From positions 658,112 through 722,111 of the forward strand of contig NZ_GL385912.1 in NCBI RefSeq assembly GCF_000146285.1: a DNA stretch of 64,000 nt, written 5' to 3'. Below the pieces are notes generated by a model. That model had not been told where the DNA came from and did not search any database. It saw only the letters and a program-made list of their open reading frames with translations. The stretch is from Mobiluncus curtisii subsp. curtisii ATCC 35241. GTDB lineage: Bacteria; Actinomycetota; Actinomycetes; Actinomycetales; Actinomycetaceae. The position numbers and the translations under genes were made by a program. This document shows positions 16,930-24,744 of this stretch, in pieces; the stretch's first letter is position 1; every line of letters begins with the position of its first letter.

Positions 16930-17187
16930 TCACTTTAGGAGCGTGGGGTATTGCTCACGTGCTTTCATGGCGTGAATAATCGGTTCGTTGCCGCTGCCGA
17001 AAGTCAAAACAACGACTTCCAAAACGCGCCCTTTGGTGTCGAAACCGAGGCGCAGTTTCCGCTGCGGGTTTTCCTCATCGAGGGGCTAAATCCCGTGTGG
17101 AAACGTGGCGACTTGCAGGATGTCATCGTCGTTGGTGCGCTGCTTTTTGGCGTGTTTGCGAGCGGTTTTCCAAATATTGAGGCTCAC
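16930..17187 (-). pseudogene. toxin-like gene of a toxin-antitoxin pair, interrupted by a stop codon
   Basis: The minus-strand frame begins with GTG overlapping the antitoxin stop (GTGA) and codes for VSLNIWKTARKHAKK, then DDDILQVATFP, an in-frame TAG after HGI, then PLDEENPQRKLRLGFD, VLEVVVLTFGSG and IIHAMKAREQYPTLLK. The pattern (helical start, DxxxRxLxLGxD, LEVVVL, IIHAMKAR) resembles BrnT-like/DUF4258-type small toxins that follow ribbon-helix-helix antitoxins. The early TAG at about codon 35 should inactivate it unless read through. Confidence 0.5.
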
Positions 17188-17360
17188 GCCAAGGCTGCCT
17201 CGCGAATCAGAGACGAACGAGTCACATGCCTGGCTTCGGCGCGGGCATCAAGCCTCGCCAGTTCTTCGGGTGTGAATCGAACCGCAACCACCAGACTCGG
17301 GGCTTCACCGAGCCCGGACGTCCCCGCCCCGGCTACTTCACCGTTCGCTTCATCGTGAGA
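17184..17360 (-). pseudogene. ribbon-helix-helix antitoxin remnant
   Basis: The minus-strand frame ends VAVRFTPEELARLDARAEA followed by RHVTRSSLIREAALA, a clear RHH/CopG-type DNA-binding pattern. No good start codon or ribosome site is present, and the upstream part of the frame runs into the ABC permease gene, so the 5' end was probably lost. The stop overlaps the downstream toxin-like frame by 4 bp, the usual antitoxin-toxin arrangement. Confidence 0.45.
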
Positions 17361-18076
17361 GAAGCGAGAAAAAGAACGGCAAGCGAGACCACAAAGAGCC
17401 CTCCCAGGCGAATCCATTCCCCCCAGGCGAGAGCGTCGTCTTCAATGACGGTATTTACCACGTCAGCAGCCCAGGTCATCGGCAAGCACCGGGCAATCAC
17501 CTCCAACACATCGGGCATGGAGTCCACGGGGGCAAACAGTCCGCAGAGCAGCAGTTGCGGACCGATGAAAACCGGCATGAACTGCACTGCCTGGAACTCG
17601 GTGGTGGCAAAAGAGCTCGCCAACAGACCGAACGACACGCCAAGCAGAGCGTCACCCACCGCTACCAGGAGCAACGTCCACCAGCTGCCTTCAATCTCCA
17701 CCCCGAACGTGCCGAGAATCAACACCTCGAGAATAACCGCTTGCGCCAACGCCAGCAGCGAAAATACCAGCGCATACGAGCCTATTAGATTCCACCTGCT
17801 CACCGGCGTGGTCAGCAATCGTTCCAAAGTACCCATGGTGCGTTCCCGCAGCATCACCACCGAAGTGATGATGAACATCATCAACATGGGAAGCACTGCG
17901 AGCATAATCGACCCAATCCGATCAAACGGTGCTGGCGCTCCCGGGGGCACTTGAACATCGACAAACACGAAATATAGCAACGTCAAGAGGAGTGCGGGTA
18001 CGACCAGCACAAGCGCGACAGTGCGCGGGTCATGACGCAACTGGGCGTTAATCCTCGAAACGGTAGCGAGTTTCAT
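17333..18076 (-). CDS. ABC-2 type exporter permease
   Basis: 247 residues from ATG 18076, which overlaps the stop of the ATPase gene (ATGA); the frame continues upstream but that is antisense to nothing and overlaps the ATPase. Six hydrophobic segments are seen. Between them are family features: LRERTMGTLERLLTTPVSRW (the coupling region of ABC-2 permeases) after segment 2 and QLLLCGLFAPVDSMP near segment 5, ending LPMTWAADV. With the ATPase it should form a drug or lipid exporter. The pair is divergent from a TetR gene that probably controls it. Confidence 0.9.
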   Translation of the reverse strand: MKLATVSRINAQLRHDPRTVALVLVVPALLLTLLYFVFVDVQVPPGAPAPFDRIGSIMLAVLPMLMMFIITSVVMLRERTMGTLERLLTTPVSRWNLIGSYALVFSLLALAQAVILEVLILGTFGVEIEGSWWTLLLVAVGDALLGVSFGLLASSFATTEFQAVQFMPVFIGPQLLLCGLFAPVDSMPDVLEVIARCLPMTWAADVVNTVIEDDALAWGEWIRLGGLFVVSLAVLFLASLTMKRTVK

Positions 18077-18834
18077 CGGTTTGCCTCCTCGTGGTCTTGC
18101 TGTTTCACCAGCGCCAAGAAGGCGTCCTCCGCGTTGGTTGTTCGGGTTCGTTCTTGCAGGTGAGCAATAGGTTCGTGGGCGAGGAACTCCCCATCGCGCA
18201 TCAGCAACACGCTGTCGCAATGCCGCGCTTCGTCCATCACGTGGCTCGAAACCAGCAAGGTCACCCCGCGATTGGCAAGATTGCGAAGCGTGGTCCACAG
18301 GGATTCACGAGTGAGCGGATCGAGGCCAACAGTCGGCTCGTCCAAGACTAACAGCTGCGGCTTTCCCACCAGGGCGCATGCCAGGGAAGTGCGCGAGGCT
18401 TGACCGCCCGAAAGCGTGGACACCAGCTGGTCGCGTTGCTCGTCGAGCCCCACCGTTTCGATAGCCTCAGTCACGCTGGAGCTGCCCGCCCCCGCCAGCC
18501 GGGCAAAATACGTGACATTATCGGCTACCGAGATATCCGGATAAATCGAGAGATTTTGACTCGTATAGGAAACCAGACGGCGCAGCCTAGGGGTGCCGGC
18601 AGACTCGCCCAGAACCCTCACGCTGCCCGAAGTGATGTGCTGGGCACCGACAACCGTGCGAATCAACGTCGTTTTGCCGCACCCTGACGGACCGAGCAGC
18701 CCCGTTATCGACCCGGTTGGCAGCTCACAAGAGATGCCGTGCAAAATTTCTTTGCGAGCTTTGCCTTTGCCGCGGGTAACCACTAAGTCATCCACGACCA
18801 CAGCTGACACGACAGGTGTTTCACCGGTTTTCAT
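18073..18834 (-). CDS. ABC transporter ATP-binding protein (drug-exporter type)
   Basis: 253 residues. Walker A is GPSGCGKTT, the Q-loop lies in SYTSQNLSIYP, the signature is LSGGQ (STLSGGQASRTSLA), Walker B is LLVLDEPTVGLD, and the switch His is in SSHVMDEA. The layout and the short length are those of DrrA/NatA-like ATPases of ABC-2 exporters. It is translationally coupled to the permease. The substrate cannot be told; the divergent TetR regulator suggests drug or stress induction. Confidence 0.92.
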   Translation of the reverse strand: MKTGETPVVSAVVVDDLVVTRGKGKARKEILHGISCELPTGSITGLLGPSGCGKTTLIRTVVGAQHITSGSVRVLGESAGTPRLRRLVSYTSQNLSIYPDISVADNVTYFARLAGAGSSSVTEAIETVGLDEQRDQLVSTLSGGQASRTSLACALVGKPQLLVLDEPTVGLDPLTRESLWTTLRNLANRGVTLLVSSHVMDEARHCDSVLLMRDGEFLAHEPIAHLQERTRTTNAEDAFLALVKQQDHEEANR

Positions 18835-18960
18835 TGCTGTCCTCCCCGGAATTAGCGCGTAATGCCCCAGCTAGTGCGCGCACTACGCCGCGCACACGGA
18901 AGTTTTCAAGTTCAGCGAGTGTGGCTCTGAGCGACACCAAAACCTCCATTGCAGACACGG

Positions 18961-18997
18961 AACGTTTCTTACTAATCATAACAGATTTAGAAACGAT
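18961..18997. promoter_or_regulatory. possible TetR operator between the divergent exporter and regulator
   Basis: AACGTTTCT (18961-18969) and AGAAACGAT (18989-18997) are inverted arms (8 of 9 matching) with 19 bp between. The site lies in the shared promoter region and so could serve both genes. No further support. Confidence 0.35.
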
Positions 18998-19021
18998 GCG
19001 TATCTATGTAGAAAAATCACC

Positions 19022-19033
19022 TACAATCGAGGT
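19022..19033 (+). promoter_or_regulatory. -10 element for a leaderless TetR transcript
   Basis: TACAAT is followed by exactly 6 nt and then the ATG at 19034, the geometry of leaderless actinobacterial mRNAs. No separate ribosome site is needed. Confidence 0.45.
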
Positions 19034-19603
19034 ATGCAATCCAAACGCCGCACCGGAGAGGAACTGCTTGACGCGCTAGCCGCAGCAATCATGGCAGAAC
19101 TTACCGAACACGGTTACCAAAACCTCACCTTCGAGGGAGTGGCACGCCGCGCGAAAACCAGCAAACCCGTCCTCTATCGGCGATTCACTACACGGTCGGA
19201 AATGGTGACATTTGCAGCAGTTCGCACCGCACCCACCTTTCTGACCGAATTACAGGGTTCTACATCGCTGCGCAAGGACTTCCAAAATCTAGTCAACGTT
19301 TTACAGCGCTGGATGGAACATATTGAAATCGTCACCGTGCTGGGCGTTCTTTCGGAGGCAAGCCCGCAACAACGTGAGCATTTCTCTGCCGTAACAGTTC
19401 ACCCCGGATTAGTAGCTGTCACCCGTCTCTATCGGGCAGCAATAGCGCGCGGCGAACTGAGCGAAGCGGTGTTGGATCCGTTTTACGTTCGATTCCCGAT
19501 GCTGTTGCTGCTGGCGGACATCCTGACGCGCGGCAAAGTCGACAAAACCGAGTTGATGAAACTGGTAGACCGCGTCATCATCCCCCGGCTCACAACTCTT
19601 TGA
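19034..19603 (+). CDS. TetR-family regulator (of the exporter)
   Basis: 189 residues. The N-terminal helix-turn-helix covers about residues 8-55: LLDALAAAIMAELTEHGYQ, FEGVARRAKTSKPVLYRRF, TRSEMV. The rest is the helical ligand/dimer domain (WMEHIEIVTVLGVLSEAS, RAAIARGELSEAVLDPF), matching the TetR C-terminal type with R-A-x-x-R-G-E-L. Divergent orientation from the ABC-2 exporter genes indicates local control. The effector is unknown. Confidence 0.9.
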   Translation: MQSKRRTGEELLDALAAAIMAELTEHGYQNLTFEGVARRAKTSKPVLYRRFTTRSEMVTFAAVRTAPTFLTELQGSTSLRKDFQNLVNVLQRWMEHIEIVTVLGVLSEASPQQREHFSAVTVHPGLVAVTRLYRAAIARGELSEAVLDPFYVRFPMLLLLADILTRGKVDKTELMKLVDRVIIPRLTTL

Positions 19604-19694
19604 CTGCACCCAGCGGCACCGCACAAGGATAACTAGGAGCAACCGAGCGGCGCGCTCCTCTACAACCGGAACTGGTCGAAAAGGGCATAAAAAT

Positions 19695-19725
19695 CCCTGC
19701 TGAAGTTGTTTTGACTTCAACAGGG
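19695..19725 (-). terminator. hairpin with U-run on the minus strand
   Basis: CCCTGCTGAAGT and ACTTCAACAGGG pair over 12 bp (one G-U) around a 7-nt loop; on the minus strand it is followed by ATTTTTATG. It lies just past the structured repeat as read leftward and may also act on the rightward TetR transcript. Confidence 0.55.
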
Positions 19726-19728
19726 GCG

Positions 19729-19883
19729 TGGTGGAGGTGGGGGAACGAGCGCGCAAGCACGCTTAGAGGCGCTCTGGCGGTGAAGGCAAATCGTTGCCTT
19801 CGCTTAATCGCCTCCGCACTGTTGCGCGGTGGCTCACGCGGCTTACCGCCACTGCCATCGCGCTACGGGGGTTCAATTCCCCG
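19729..19883. repeat. structured dispersed repeat, copy A (155 bp)
   Basis: It shares with copy B (27448-27598) a left block (TGGTGGAGGTGGGGG then AACGAGCG), a small hairpin and a 75-bp right block (19809-19883) with only 2 differences. Between them is a variable segment, which here forms a GAAGGCAA/TTGCCTTC hairpin unrelated to copy B. The left and right ends resemble opposite strands of the tmRNA 3' end (acceptor/T-arm). On the minus strand the copy sits between two terminator-like hairpins. Confidence 0.8.
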
Positions 19884-19890
19884 AACTAAA

Positions 19891-19928
19891 ACGTTCAAAA
19901 CCTCAGCAAACGCTGAGGTTTTGAACGT
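19891..19928 (-). terminator. terminator of the ECF/ABC operon
   Basis: A perfect 17-bp inverted repeat (19891-19907 with 19912-19928) with loop of 4 nt; on the minus strand it is followed by TTTTAGT. It is the first strong hairpin after the last gene of the leftward transporter operon (stop at 20115). Confidence 0.65.
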
Positions 19929-19937
19929 TGTTACTTA

Positions 19938-19956
19938 GACGTTCATTTTGATACAA
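19938..19956 (+). repeat. 19-bp inverted repeat, left copy
   Basis: GACGTTCATTTTGATACAA matches the reverse complement of 27424-27442 with one mismatch. The two copies lie at the two ends of the transporter island and point inwards. Confidence 0.5.
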
Positions 19957-19962
19957 GTTCAG

Positions 19963-20034
19963 TTTTGGGTGCAGAGATGCAGTTTTGGGTGCAGGGGCAT
20001 CTTTTTGGGTGCAAATTGTGTGGGCGTGGGTGCA
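19963..20034 (+). repeat. helically phased direct repeats of TTTTGGGTGCA
   Basis: TTTTGGGTGCA occurs at 19963, 19983 and 20003, exactly 20 bp apart, and a degraded fourth copy (GTGGGTGCA, 20026-20034) follows at about 21 bp. Such iteron-like spacing (two helix turns) usually marks a protein-binding array; what binds here is unknown. Confidence 0.6.
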
Positions 20035-20114
20035 GCTGAAAGTTCAGTTTAGTTGCATATTGATTTCCCAAATGCTCAGCTGGCGCTCTTCGCTCTTGGA
20101 GAGTACAGAAGACG

Positions 20115-20735
20115 CTAATCGCGCGTGTCTAGTAGTCCGGCTTTCACGAAGTGTTTTTTGAGTAGGCGTAGGGCGAATAGAGATCCGATGAGTGCGGTTA
20201 TTGTGGTCAGTGCCACCATTGCGCCGTAGAGCGGCCATGAGAACAGGTTGAGGTATTGGTTGAGCATTTCCTCAGATAGGTGCAGCATTTCTTTTCGGTC
20301 GGTTAGGTATTCAACACTCGAGTAGTACATGGGGAAGGTGAAGCCGGCCGATTGGATGGTGCAACCTACGGTGTAGGCTGCCACTAGGGTTTTGGTGCTT
20401 GCATATTTTCCTGCTGTGGCTACTGCTTCTGCTATGACCCATCCAGCAATGCAAAGGACCACACCAATCAAGTTTCCTACCATGAGTCCGGGCAACACGT
20501 TTATTGTCCCCATGATTAGGAAAGTGCCCTTCTTTTTTACTTTGCCTGCGAGCAGCAGGTAGGGAATGGCTGTGAAAAGGCAGACGATGGGGATATTGGC
20601 TACGGTTCCGAAGATGGTCATGCCTGCGATGCCACCTATGATGATGAATATTGCTAGTGAGATTGCGGCGAAAACACCTACGGTGACTAAATCTTTGACA
20701 CCTATGAAAGCTGTAGTTTCATTGTTGTCTGGCAT
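20115..20735 (-). CDS. MptD-family ECF transporter S component
   Basis: 206 residues, ATG preceded by AAGAGGAAATA. Six hydrophobic segments; characteristic parts are GVKDLVTVGVFAAISLAIF near the start and INVLPGLMVGNLIGV in the middle. It is the membrane-embedded substrate-binding (S) subunit of an energy-coupling-factor type importer. It is the last gene of a six-gene leftward operon, 33 bp after the T component. The substrate is not visible; the iron-box promoter and exporter-fold partners suggest a metal-chelate or siderophore-like compound. Confidence 0.85.
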   Translation of the reverse strand: MPDNNETTAFIGVKDLVTVGVFAAISLAIFIIIGGIAGMTIFGTVANIPIVCLFTAIPYLLLAGKVKKKGTFLIMGTINVLPGLMVGNLIGVVLCIAGWVIAEAVATAGKYASTKTLVAAYTVGCTIQSAGFTFPMYYSSVEYLTDRKEMLHLSEEMLNQYLNLFSWPLYGAMVALTTITALIGSLFALRLLKKHFVKAGLLDTRD

Positions 20736-20768
20736 TATTTCCTCTTTTCATTGGGTTATTTTGTTGTG

Positions 20769-21467
20769 TTAACTGGATTGCATTTGCAGCCACCCGACAG
20801 CAGCTGTCACTAGCAGGACGCAGGTTGATAGGGCAAGGTCCGCGATGGTGAAACCCATCGAGTAGATGATTGCGGGATTTTTGGTTTTCCCTAGTCCTCG
20901 GGTGAGTGCGGACGCGGTGAGTTCGTCGGAAATCTTGGTTGCGCGCATCAGTAGAGGGACAGCGACTAGTTCTATCCATCGCAGTGGATGGATAAATAAC
21001 TTCAGCGGTGAATCGATGATTGCGCGGGTTTTGAGGCTGTCCGTTAGTGCGCGTATGTCGCTGCGGATGGTTGGCAGGAAACGGAACATTACCATCAGCG
21101 GCAAGGTGATTGTTCTAGGTGTTTTCATTTTCGCCAATGCTGCCCCGATACCTTCCAGGGTGGTTGTTTTAGATACAAACGATCCCAGTAGGACCAGTAC
21201 TAAGAGTTTTTGTGTCATGTAGGCCAGCATGACAAGGGCTACGGACGCGGGGCCTCCCAGAAGCCAGGCAGCGTGTGAAAGGGATTGTGCCACGAGGTAG
21301 ATTACTGCTGTGATGAGCGCGGTACGCCAGGTACCAAAAGCGAGCGCTAGCAGTGTTGCGAAAGCGAAAGTTATGTGAGCCGAGGTGGGGTGATTAGCGA
21401 AAACGGATAGGCTGCCGATAATGGCTGCGACGATTAGAACTGTGCGCGGATCGAGGGTTTTAGTCAC
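20769..21467 (-). CDS. ECF transporter T component (CbiQ/EcfT type)
   Basis: 232 residues from GTG 21467, chosen because AGGAGGG lies 6 nt upstream and the start overlaps the preceding stop (GTGA). Five to six membrane segments. The signature coupling helices are seen as ELVAVPLLMRATKISDELTASALTRGLG (split here into two reading pieces: RWIELVAVPLLMRA and TALTRGLG-like SALTRGLG). The protein links the S subunit to the two ATPase domains of the next-door gene. Confidence 0.88.
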   Translation of the reverse strand: MTKTLDPRTVLIVAAIIGSLSVFANHPTSAHITFAFATLLALAFGTWRTALITAVIYLVAQSLSHAAWLLGGPASVALVMLAYMTQKLLVLVLLGSFVSKTTTLEGIGAALAKMKTPRTITLPLMVMFRFLPTIRSDIRALTDSLKTRAIIDSPLKLFIHPLRWIELVAVPLLMRATKISDELTASALTRGLGKTKNPAIIYSMGFTIADLALSTCVLLVTAAVGWLQMQSS

Positions 21468-22993
21468 GACAGCCCTCCTGTTTTCACTTTTTCGTTCCAC
21501 TGCCCACGAAGCACAGCCATGGCCTGGTCACTCATAGATTGGTCTTTTATGATTTTTCCCTCGTGCATGACCCAGATTCTGGTTGCGCACGCGCAGAGGA
21601 ACTCAAAGTCGTGAGATATCAGGAACACTAGGCGTCCGCTACTGGCCATGTCTTTGACCAGTTGTGCCACTACTGTCATGTTGTGTTTGTCTAGTCCACT
21701 GGTGGGTTCATCCAGGAAAAGGATTTGCGCCTGGCTGGCTATTGCGCACGCAATAGTAAGGCGTTGTTTTTGGCCACGAGAAAGCGCTTGCGGGTGGGTG
21801 TCGGTAAATTGTTCTAGGCCGAGCTGAGCCAGGATTTCTTGCCGGGTCTTTGTTAGTTTCTGCGTTCCCATAGATAATTCATCAGCAACAGAATCTGAGA
21901 ATAGTTGGTAGTCGGAGTCTTGAACTACCAGTGTGGCTTTCCCTAGCCGATGGGTGGGAGTGTGGTGTTTGCCGTTGATGAGTATTTTTCCGTCGGATTC
22001 TTTTTCTAGACCGCAGCAGATTCTTGCCAGTGTTGTTTTCCCGGCTCCGTTATCACCAACAATGGCAATGACCTCACCGCTCACTGCTTTAGCGTTTATC
22101 GGCCCGAGTGTGAACGCTCTTGGTTTGTTGCTTCGCTGGGCGCGAGAAAAACGTAGATTGTCAATTCCGATGCCGTTTGCTTCGCTTGATAGTTGTGAAG
22201 TACCGGTCTGGGATTTAGAGGTTTTACAAGATAGTTTCCGAAGGTCAAAAATCCGCAATCCGTGATTCGCTAAGGATTGTTCGTCTAATGCGTGAGTCTG
22301 GGTGCGGGTATAGGTGGCTGAGATACCTCCGTGGTTAAACACGATGAACCTATCGAGCAGGTCAGTGAGATAAAACAGACGGTGCTCGATGACGATTATG
22401 GTTTTGCCTCTGTTTTTTAGGGTGCGTAAAACTTCGGTCAGTTTCTTTGTCGCCCCAAGATCAAGGTTGGCTGAAGGCTCATCAAACAGGTAAATATCCG
22501 GATTGGTTGCGTAGCAAGACCCGATAGCGATTTTTTGTAGCTGCCCACTGGAGAGCGTGAACAGGCTACGGTTTTTGAGATCTTCCATTGCCATTGTCTG
22601 ATAGGCGGCGGCAACCCGCGTCAGCGTTTGTTCCCGGCTCATGCCCTGGTTCGCGCAGCCGAACGCGATTTCGCTGTCTGTGTTGGTCATGAAGAATTGC
22701 GAGCGCGGATCTTGGAACACTGTGGCTAACCTGGCACCAATTGTTCCAATATCTAAACTCGCGATCTCGTGCCCGTTGAGGCTAATGGTGCCAGAGATTT
22801 CACCTTCCCAGAAACGGGGAGCTAAACCGTTCAGGCAGCGGGCAAACGTGGTTTTTCCTGACCCGCTAGGCCCGGATATGACAATGAATTCACCTTTTTT
22901 GATGTCCAGGTTTATTCCTGAAATAGTGCTGGTCGATGAGTTTGCGTAACGAAACTCCAAGTCTTTACATGAAATTGCCAAAGCCTCGCTCAT
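21464..22993 (-). CDS. double ATPase of the ECF transporter (two ABC domains)
   Basis: 509 residues from ATG 22993, which overlaps the stop of the upstream exporter gene (ATGA); GGGGAG precedes. Domain 1 (about 5-230): Walker A SGPSGSGKTTFA, signature LSSGQLQKIAIG, Walker B DIYLFDEPSANLD, His in VIEHRLF. Domain 2 (about 275-500): Walker A GDNGAGKTTLA, signature LSRGQKQRLTIA, Walker B ILFLDEPTSGLD, His in ISHDFEF. Both domains keep all catalytic residues. This fused EcfA/CbiO-like layout is typical of MptD-type modules. It powers uptake with the T and S proteins. Confidence 0.9.
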   Translation of the reverse strand: MSEALAISCKDLEFRYANSSTSTISGINLDIKKGEFIVISGPSGSGKTTFARCLNGLAPRFWEGEISGTISLNGHEIASLDIGTIGARLATVFQDPRSQFFMTNTDSEIAFGCANQGMSREQTLTRVAAAYQTMAMEDLKNRSLFTLSSGQLQKIAIGSCYATNPDIYLFDEPSANLDLGATKKLTEVLRTLKNRGKTIIVIEHRLFYLTDLLDRFIVFNHGGISATYTRTQTHALDEQSLANHGLRIFDLRKLSCKTSKSQTGTSQLSSEANGIGIDNLRFSRAQRSNKPRAFTLGPINAKAVSGEVIAIVGDNGAGKTTLARICCGLEKESDGKILINGKHHTPTHRLGKATLVVQDSDYQLFSDSVADELSMGTQKLTKTRQEILAQLGLEQFTDTHPQALSRGQKQRLTIACAIASQAQILFLDEPTSGLDKHNMTVVAQLVKDMASSGRLVFLISHDFEFLCACATRIWVMHEGKIIKDQSMSDQAMAVLRGQWNEKVKTGGLS

Positions 22994-24744
22994 CGGGCAC
23001 TCCCCAAGTTTTGGGGTTCTAAGGGTGCATGCTTGCCTGTGCGGGTTTTGTCCCACAGAAGACGGTAGGGTCCGTTGGGTGAGGCTAGGAGTTGTTGATG
23101 GGTGCCTTTTTGTATGATGCGTCCATCGTGAAGAACCAGTATCTGGTCTGCTGACTGAACAGTGGAAAGACGATGGGTGATGACAAGAACGGTTCGGTTT
23201 TTTGTTAAAGCAGTAATCGCTTCTTGCATCAAGGCTTCATTGATTGGGTCGACGTTGGCTGTGGGTTCGTCTAATACAACTATGGGAGCGTCTTTCAAGA
23301 AGGCTCTGGCCACGGACAGGCGTTGTCGTTGACCACCGGAAAGCCCCACCCCGTTTTCACCCAGAACCGTGTCATAGCCGTCAGGTAGGGTTGTAATGAA
23401 GTCATGTAGCCGAGCTGCCTTTGCTGCCTTGACAATATCCTCATCGCTTGCATCCGCCCTGCCGATACGAATATTGCCTGCCACCGTGTCGGCGAAAAGT
23501 TTCACGTCTTGCATGACAATGCTGGTCTGTTCAAGCAGGTCGTCATAGCGCATATTTCTCACGTCTACGCCACCTATTTTGATTGCACCAGCATCGACAT
23601 CCCAGAAACGAAGCAGCAGATTCGTTATTGTTGTTTTCCCTGCCCCAGACTCACCAACCAAGGCGCACAGGCTTCCTTCCGGCACCGTGAAGCTCACGTC
23701 TGCTAATGTCGGAAGATTCTTTCCGTCGTAAGAAAACGTGACGTGGTCAAATTCGATATCGAAACTGTGTGGTTTAGTCGGGTTTTCAACCTCGCTCACG
23801 GCTGGAGCCTCTGTTACTTTCAAGATTCTTGTAAAAGAGTCAACAGCTTTCAGATAGTTCATCCAATGGCCTTCTAAGGCAAAGAACGGTTTGTACAGTT
23901 CAGGTGCCACAACGACGAAAACCAAGAAAGAAAAAATATCCAGTTTCCCCGCTAGTGCCATAAATAACCCGCCTGTGATGGCGATAACGAAGGATACGTC
24001 AACAATAAGGTTGTAGATGGAGAGCACGAAGACCCGATTACGTGCCGCACGGGTGCTGGCCACCCCGAAATCGGTTACAGAACTCGATAGCAGCTCATCC
24101 AAGCTACGGCTTCGTGAAAATGCTTTCAGCACGGGCATACCCCGCACGTATTCAACGAACAGACTAGCTACGTTTGCCCCAGCGTTGCCCACTTCTTTTT
24201 CCAAACGTCGTGCATGATGCAGCCCGACCACTAGCCAGACTATGCCCACCGGCAGCGCCGCAATCATAAGTAGCGTCATGCGCCAGTCAAAATAGCTAAG
24301 ACCGGCAAGAATGGTTATGAAGACGATAATGTCGGCAAACATTCGCGTCCATAAATGCCCGACGACTAACTCCATATTGTCCACATCTTTGTGGATGATT
24401 TCGCTGATTTCTCCTAGTCTGCTTTTCGTGTAATACCCCAGGGAGAGTTTTTTGAGTTTAGCGACGATACGGCAGCGAATTTGGAAAGTTAAATCGAACC
24501 CAGCCTGATGTTTTTGCTTATCTGCAACGATTCCAGCACCTGTTTTTATTACAAGTAATCCCGCTATAATTGCGCTAATTATGGCAAGATTCATGGTGTC
24601 ATCTAATGCTGATTTGATGGCGATAAGAGCGGTGAGCATAATCGCTACACCACACCATGCATAAATCACAAAACCTAAAACACTGCGGATGATCATTGCT
24701 CGTCCGCTGGCACTCATTGTTTGGAATATGCGTCTGACCATCAT
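22990..24744 (-). CDS. ABC half-transporter, exporter fold (IrtB/YbtQ-like)
   Basis: 584 residues. An N-terminal membrane domain with six segments is followed by an ATPase domain: Walker A GESGAGKTTITN, Q-loop IVMQDVKLF, signature LSGGQRQRLSVAR, Walker B APIVVLDEPTANVD, His in VLVITHRLS. The start overlaps the stop of the partner gene by 4 bp. Two such half-transporters in one operon form a heterodimer. In an iron-regulated operon they match the IrtAB/YbtPQ type, which have exporter folds but import ferri-siderophores; direction of transport here is inferred from the promoter and neighbours. Confidence 0.85.
   Translation of the reverse strand: MMVRRIFQTMSASGRAMIIRSVLGFVIYAWCGVAIMLTALIAIKSALDDTMNLAIISAIIAGLLVIKTGAGIVADKQKHQAGFDLTFQIRCRIVAKLKKLSLGYYTKSRLGEISEIIHKDVDNMELVVGHLWTRMFADIIVFITILAGLSYFDWRMTLLMIAALPVGIVWLVVGLHHARRLEKEVGNAGANVASLFVEYVRGMPVLKAFSRSRSLDELLSSSVTDFGVASTRAARNRVFVLSIYNLIVDVSFVIAITGGLFMALAGKLDIFSFLVFVVVAPELYKPFFALEGHWMNYLKAVDSFTRILKVTEAPAVSEVENPTKPHSFDIEFDHVTFSYDGKNLPTLADVSFTVPEGSLCALVGESGAGKTTITNLLLRFWDVDAGAIKIGGVDVRNMRYDDLLEQTSIVMQDVKLFADTVAGNIRIGRADASDEDIVKAAKAARLHDFITTLPDGYDTVLGENGVGLSGGQRQRLSVARAFLKDAPIVVLDEPTANVDPINEALMQEAITALTKNRTVLVITHRLSTVQSADQILVLHDGRIIQKGTHQQLLASPNGPYRLLWDKTRTGKHAPLEPQNLGSAR

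Noticed and set aside
16951-17358. 135-codon plus-strand frame
   Set aside because: The minus strand carries the recognisable RHH/toxin pair; the plus frame is its shadow.
19729-19883. tRNA gene suggested by a GGGGG-TTCAATT-CCCCG T-arm-like end
   Set aside because: No matching acceptor, D-arm or anticodon arm can be drawn; the same block recurs as a dispersed repeat.
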